NCBI RefSeq assembly: GCF_016859285.1
Contig: NC_053415.1
Coordinates: 25,823,001-25,887,000, forward strand
Reading direction: 5' to 3'
Origin: Xiphias gladius
Taxonomy: Eukaryota > Chordata > Actinopteri > Istiophoriformes > Xiphiidae
DNA: 64,000 bases
Position 1 is the stretch's first letter. The number at the start of each line of letters is the position of its first letter. Below, in pieces: positions 58,194 through 64,000 of the stretch. The translations under genes and the position numbers were made by a program. A model generated the notes under the pieces. The model worked only from the letters and a program-made list of their open reading frames with translations, did not search any database and had not been told where the DNA came from.

Positions 58194-61100
58194 ATGGCGT
58201 GCTTGTTGGAGGCCCCTCTCCGCATCAGTGTGCTGTCTGTGAGTGTCACTCTCATAGTTTCAAGTAGCATTGTGAGATTTGTAGTGTGCGAACTCCAGCA
58301 GTGGGTGGTTAATATCATTTGATCAGTCAAACTGTGGGGGCTTATGTCTTCTGTTAGCCTGCAAGCTAAGTTATAGGCTTTGCAACATGTAACGCTGGAG
58401 CGGTGCGCCTACGTAGCTGTTAGTGAGAAGGGTTTTCATCCTGACCTTGCCCGGACGGGCGGGAACGTTCTAAATATGCGGAGGGATGCATGTGGTTAAT
58501 GGCCGTTCGCCCCGTCGGTGTGTGAATTAACACAAAACAAACGAATGTAGTAGCTGTCAGTGTCACTCGGAATGAGTTAGCAGCTAACTGCTAAGTGGCA
58601 TTGCTGTCACCACTATTCGTAGTGAAACAAGCCAAACACATTTAAAGGGTGCATAATACAGAGTGGAAAAGACGTTACAGGACAGGGTTTTTTTATTCCA
58701 ACCATCCGATGTTACCTTCCCTTTTTCGCTGCAGTTTGCTCATTACAATAGCAAACTTAACGTTGTTACGCTAACTAACGTTAGCTAACCACTAGCATAC
58801 GGTTAAGCTAGCGACGCTAGCGTCACTCACTGGTTGCCTACCTCCAGGAGTTTTCACAGGGTAAAATTAGCTCTGTCATTAGTCGAAAGTCTAGCAAATG
58901 GTTAGTTTGGTATTGCAATTTAGCATAACAGGTGATAGTGGCTAAAGTTAGCATTAAATTGGCAGCGAAAACGAGCTTACTCAGATCGCAACAGTGAAAC
59001 GCCCCCACGTTAGGTCCATGCAGAAAGAGGACTGTTACAGATACTCTTAGATATTATGGTAGCTTATGCTTTATTAGGCCATCGATACCTTGTGAAACGC
59101 CAGCAGCTCCGTCTTTGTGTGTATTGTATTTTTCTGATAAACATTTAGGATTAATACAATTCATGCATATCAAAGTTGGTTTCTAAACAGATTTTCTAAA
59201 GGCAGGTTTACGCAGGTACAGAATGTGCTGAGCACCTGGCCAGCACCATGTTGGCACCAGAAGCCAGTGGTATCAACGTGTTGTCAGCTGGGTGAGGTTT
59301 AGTCCTCTAGGGTCAGGTGGAAAGTTCTGGTTCTGCTGTCAGTGATATAAACAAAGTTTCCTGGTGTCACATGCAGCCACTGGGTGCCATATCCGACAGC
59401 GTTTACAGGGTCCTGGTGCCATGCTTCCTGCAGTATGTCAGTGTGCATGGCTGTGGGTCTATCAGTGTTAAAAAAGCCTTTAATTTAGTTAAATTATCAA
59501 AAATCAATGACTGAAAACTATATTTTATTGCTATTTTTCTAATATTTTGGAGAGCTTGATATTCCAGCTACAAATAATCCTGATTATGCAAACATTCAGT
59601 GGGATCCAAAAGTCTGAGACACTTTCCCACTCACTTGAATGGGAACATTGTCTCGGACTTTTGGAACCCACTGAATAGTCCGTCAGGCTGTATCTGTAAG
59701 CTTTTTAACTTTAGTTTGCCACCAAATTGACCTTAAAATGTAAAAAAAATAAAATAAATAAAGGGTCGTAAAGTATGCTAAAATCCCTACATTGTATTTG
59801 TTATTTTCTGTTGTGTGTGTATATGTGAGAGAGAAACTGAGCAAGGTACAGGTAGCCCTAGCTTTAAAATTTTGATGTCCGTGAATTTTGTCACTAATGT
59901 GTCTGTTATATTTGTCCTCATGCAGGAAGTCACTGCCACTAGTCGCCATTATGTTGACAGATTGTTCGACCCCGACCCACAGAAAGTGCTGCAGGGAGTC
60001 ATGTAAGTTCAGCAGCACTTAATTTGTATATGTTGACTTCCCTTGTGCCAACGGGGATAGGATCTACAGAGTTTGAACTAATTCTTTTGCAGTAAATGAC
60101 AGCCTGTCCTTTTGCTATTACACCAGCCAGCCTACTGGAAGAAAGTGGACTTTATTCAGCCAGTGCATTTCAGCAAGGCGGGATTTTTTATTTTTTTAAA
60201 TTTTTTGAAAATTTTTCTTTTTGGATGAACACTGATGAATGTCCTGCGCTGAAATGCCTTGGTTGAATAAAGGCTACACTCTTCCTGTAAGTCAGTTGGT
60301 GTTGCTGAAATGCCTTTCACAGGTTGTTGAATACATTTTCTAATAAACTTACCAGTTCGAATACTGCACAGAGAAAACATTACTAACGGTGGTGTTCCTT
60401 TACCAGCATGACCTCTTTGTTTACATGCATAGCCTTTCGTGTAAGGTTCTATTTCAAAATGCATTTCACTGTCCAGTGTGACTTCATATCTTTCTCTCTC
60501 CCCCTCTCTCACTCTCACTCTTGGTCTCGACTGCAGTAATCTGGACTTTGACTATTACATCGTTATTTTTAACTTCTGAGGAGACTAGCTCTGGTTACGG
60601 CTTGCAGCGCTCCACTAGCCGAGCACCTGACTGACTTGACTGCTTGATATACAGCTGTACTTTTCCACTAGCCTCACTCACCTGCCATTTGATATCATCT
60701 GGGGCACTTGCAGAGCAGGGGAAAGGCTGCACAGAAAAAATATAGTGAACACTAATGAACATGCTCATTCTGTGTATAAGTAGTACATCTGCTTGATGTA
60801 AACCTTCTCTGTTCCAATTTGGACATGTCGGTCCGGCTGATCTCTTTCTGCCTAGTGTTTTTATACCTTATTAGATGATTTAGCTCATGGCTTCTGCTGC
60901 GCTGCATACTGTCCTCACAAATCTTTGTACAGTCTGACTACCATTAGCTAAACTTTTATTATCAAGGGACACCACTGGGTGAAATGCGGCTTTAATGAAA
61001 CAAAATGTGCCGTATTTAAACAGAACTTTTATTCTAACTTTTACAATAACAGTTCCTTTTTTTTCTGACCTACTGCAGTATTACGTCACCGGTTACTCTA

Positions 61101-63967
61101 CAGATTATGGCCCATAACGTACACCGTAATTCTTTCCAATTAACAGTTTAATTTGTTGTACTAATGATGTACCACTGTGCACCAATACATACACTCACCG
61201 AGCGCTTTATTAGGAACACCTATACACCTGCTTATTCATGCAGCTATTGAATCAGCAAATCGTGTGGCAGCACTGCATAAAATCCTGCAGATACAGGACA
61301 GGAACTTCAGTTAATGTTCACAGCAAACATAAGAACGAGGAAAAAATGTGATCTCAGTGATTTTGACCGTGGCAGGATTGTTGGTGCCAGACGGGCTGGT
61401 TTGAGTATTTCTGACACTGCTGATCTCCTGGGATTTTCACGTACCACAGTCTATAGAGTTTACTCAGAATAGTGCGAAAAACAAAAAATATCAAGCGAGC
61501 GGCAGTTCTGTGGTCGGAAACATCGTGTTGATGAGAGAGATCAGAGGAGACTGGCCAGACTGGTTGGAGCTGACAGAAAGGCTGCGGTGACTCAGATAAC
61601 TGCTCTTTACAACTGCGGTGAACAGAAAAGCATCTAAGAATCCACAATACGTCAAACCTTGAGGTGGATGGGCTACAACAGCAGAAGACCACGTCAGGTT
61701 CCAGTCCTGTCAGCCAAGAACAGAAACCTGCGGCTGCAGTGGCCACAGACTGCCCCAAAACTGGACAGTTGAAGCCTGGAAAATGTAGCCTGGTCTGATG
61801 AATCCGGATTTCTGCTGAGGCAGCTGATGGTAGGGTCAGAATTTGGTGTCGACAGCATGAATCCATGGACCCGACCTGCCTTGTGTCCTCAGTCCAGGCT
61901 GGTGGTGGTGGTGGTGTAATGATGTGGGGTTGTTTTCTTGACACACTTTTGGCTCCTTAATACCAATCAATCATCGTTTGAATGCCACAGTCCATCTGAG
62001 TGTTGTTGCTGAGCATGTGCTTCCCTTTATGGCCACAGTTTACCATCTTCTAATGGCTATTTCCAGCAGGATAATGCTCCAGGTCAAAAAGCAAAAGTCG
62101 TCTGAAGCTGGTTTCATGAACATGACGATGACTTCAGTGGCCTCTCGAGTCACCAGATCTGAATCGAGTAGAAAAACCTTTGGGATCCAGTAGAACAGGA
62201 GATTGGCAGCATGAATGTGCAGCTGACAAATCTTCAGAAATGATGTGATGCAATCATGACAACGTGGACCAGAATCTCAGAGGAAAGTTTCCAACATCCT
62301 GTGGAATCCAGGCCATGAAGACCTGAGGCTGCTTTGAGAGCGAAGGAAAGAACTAACCAGTATTAGTATGGTGTTCCTAATAAAGTGCTCAGGGAGTGTA
62401 CACTTAGGTAAATTAGAACAAGGTGTGAAGTTGGGGAAAACAAACATCAGATTTTGCTCAGTAGGTCAAACTGTACCCTGTTATTTTAGAATAGGTACCT
62501 TGTAGCTCCCAGATTGTTTCCCCTTTATTCCCTAACTTCAGATCTTTTCCCCTTGTACCTACATGTGTGTATCAGTATGTACTTTACTGATATACTGGTA
62601 CACCGCTACTCTGTGAATTGGAAAGAATTGTGATGTAGGTTGGCGGGCCGTGATCTAAAGCGGGATCTAGCGAAGTACATTTGTCACAGTTGCTTCAAAT
62701 ACTTTACCAAGAGGGGACCTCTCTGTGTGCCCATGTCTGACTTCACAGTGACATGAAGAATGCCGTCATAGGAAACAACAAGCAGAAGGCCAATCTGATC
62801 GTCCTCGGAGCTGTGCCGAGGTAAGTCTCTGCACGCCATTCCACTTCTTACCTCTTAGTCTCTCTTTCTACCCCCCACTTTCTTACCTTTTTTTAAAAAA
62901 TTTTATGTAAGTGCACTCAAGAGAACGACACGACATTGTTGGTACACAAGATTCTTATGTAAAGTCATCAAGATCTAAATTCAATCCATACCACCCTGTT
63001 CACCACGCTCACCACGCTCTGTTTCCAACAAGAACAAGTTGTCCCTTGTTATACACTGCTCCCAAATTCATCGATCTCCCAAGCCCAAGCAGTTCAAATA
63101 TCGATAACGGAGCCCATCACTCGCGTGGCACTCGCCATAGCACAAGACCCTGGGCACCCCCTTAAACCATTTTTCGCTCTATACCAATCTGGTTGCAGAT
63201 GTATAAAATTCAGAGGGAAAAGGCACATTTTAGTAGAAGTTTTGTCCCCCTCTATAGCTCATTAATCACCTCAATTATACGAGAAAAAGCAACAGCGACA
63301 ACTTGTATTCCATACAAATGTTTCTATGGACGAATGCAAAAGTATTCGTATTCTAGAGTTACACATAATACAAACTCAACAGAGAAAAATTTCCACTTCT
63401 ATCCATCCATCCATGAAAAATGACATTGTCACAGCAACACAAACTTGTAGTGCAGAGTAATCCATACCATACAGAATTAAAATACCACAGAACTGTCAAA
63501 GCTATAGAGTATAACTTTCTATCATCAACTTCCCTTCACTTCTCAGCTTATTGGCACCTTTTACAGGAATTTTTCTTCAGTGTGTGATCGTGTGTTTGTT
63601 CATTGGTTCCAGGCTACTATACCTGCTCCAGCAGAGCTCGTCCAGTCTGGAGCTGCGGACCGAGTGTGCTGTTGTGCTGGGCAGCCTAGCCATGGGCACA
63701 GAGAACAACATCAAGTCCCTGGTGGACTGTCACATCATCCCTGCCCTTCTTCAAGGTTGGGGCACACACATATTGTCACGCATGCAAATACTCACTGCAG
63801 AGGACAACAGCCTTGGCGACTTGCTTGGAGACACCGATCTAAACAACACTTGTGTTTTTCTGCTCACAGGTCTCTTGTGTCCAGACCTTATCTTCATTGA
63901 AGCTTGTCTTCGATGCCTCAGAACGGTCTTCATCAGTCCAGTCACCCCTGTGCAGCTGCTTTATACT
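58194..63967 (+). CDS. armc8: Armadillo repeat-containing protein 8, 5' part
   Basis: Five coding exons lie in the window: 58194-58238, 59926-60002, 62749-62820, 63613-63755, 63870-63967; the gene runs off the right edge after a GTAGGT donor. They give 145 residues, starting [15 protein letters not shown] and continuing [60 protein letters not shown] and [10 protein letters not shown], closely matching the armadillo-repeat start of vertebrate ARMC8. All junctions are in phase with consensus donors except GTTGGG after exon 4. ARMC8 is a scaffold subunit of the CTLH/GID ubiquitin ligase. The short first exon corresponds to the MACLLE isoform of mammals; a start just before EVTA is used by another isoform. 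The 2.7-kb second intron contains a decayed Tc1 transposon. Confidence 0.95.
58239..59593 (+). other. armc8 intron 1, first part
   Basis: Non-coding. No recognised repeat or gene; short GCTAGC/GTTAGC-rich stretch at 58,740-58,830. Confidence 0.4.
59594..59676. repeat. Small palindromic element (hairpin MITE)
   Basis: ATTCAGTGGGATCCAAAAGT at the left pairs with ACTTTTGGAACCCACTGAAT at the right; pairing continues inward through GAGACA/TGTCTC and TTCCC/GGGAA to a loop of about 12 bases. Confidence 0.85.
61192..62398 (+). mobile_element. Tc1-like DNA transposon, near full length but decayed
   Basis: Inverted ends CACTCACCGAGCGCTTTATT and its imperfect inverse, flanked by TA at 61,190-61,191 and 62,399-62,400. 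The body of 1,207 bases encodes a recognisable transposase: a helix-turn-helix part reading [20 protein letters not shown] and [13 protein letters not shown] near 61,371-61,469, then [25 protein letters not shown], and [12 protein letters not shown] near 62,063-62,098. Several stops and frame changes separate these parts, so no intact protein is made. It sits in armc8 intron 2. Confidence 0.88.
62821..63612 (+). other. armc8 intron 3
   Basis: Non-coding. 62,930-63,170 is unusually CA-and-C-rich for an intron here and gives an 84-codon open frame with no recognisable protein; otherwise nothing identified. Confidence 0.4.
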
Positions 63968-64000
63968 GTAGGTTGTCTTGTACACGTTCTGCCTGCTGTA

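Noticed and set aside
62911-63165. 84-codon open frame in armc8 intron 3
   Set aside because: Compositionally biased, no recognisable domain, and flanked by clear armc8 splice sites that skip it.

Overview
This window reads as nuclear DNA of a spiny-rayed teleost fish. It shows spliced vertebrate genes with GT-AG introns (and apparently GC-AG exceptions), teleost-style crystallin and Rab5 proteins, many (CA)n microsatellites, and several dispersed repeat families that I recognise from percomorph genomes (Tc1-like transposons and their short derivatives, hAT-like short elements, one tRNA-derived SINE, one LINE scrap). No prokaryotic operon, CRISPR array, retrovirus or Polinton was seen.

Layout. 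1-14,400: no protein-coding gene found; microsatellites, dispersed repeats and stretches that look like non-coding regulatory DNA. 14,400-22,105 (-): dnajb11, ten coding exons, 360 aa. 23,600-30,870 (+): tbccd1, eight coding exons, 595 or 596 aa. 32,300-34,560 (+): crygs, three exons, 174 aa. 34,600-41,210 (-): lcmt2 (tyw4), fourteen coding exons, 686 aa. 43,000-50,770 (+): a rab5 gene, best matched to rab5b, five coding exons, 216 aa. 50,900-57,200 (-): dbr1, eight coding exons, 567 aa. 58,194 to the window end (+): the first five coding exons of armc8, which continues beyond the window. Exon joins were worked out by hand from reading phase, splice sites and family similarity; every CDS length closes in frame.

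Arrangement. Three gene pairs are head-to-head (dnajb11/tbccd1, lcmt2/rab5b, dbr1/armc8) and two are tail-to-tail (crygs/lcmt2, rab5b/dbr1). The genes do not form one pathway: ER chaperone, centrosome/Golgi positioning protein, lens crystallin, tRNA wybutosine enzyme, early-endosome GTPase, intron-lariat debranching enzyme, CTLH E3 ligase subunit. The dnajb11-tbccd1-crygs cluster matches human 3q27 and the dbr1-armc8 pair matches human 3q22, so the window is a conserved syntenic block with lcmt2 and rab5b lying between.

I found no clearly new biological system. The points most worth checking are the intron-rich lcmt2 gene (the human gene is intronless) with two apparent GC donors, a Tc1-derived element ending just beside a dbr1 splice donor, weak donors and a tandem acceptor in tbccd1, a three-copy dispersed repeat of unknown class, and nested insertions among the transposons.
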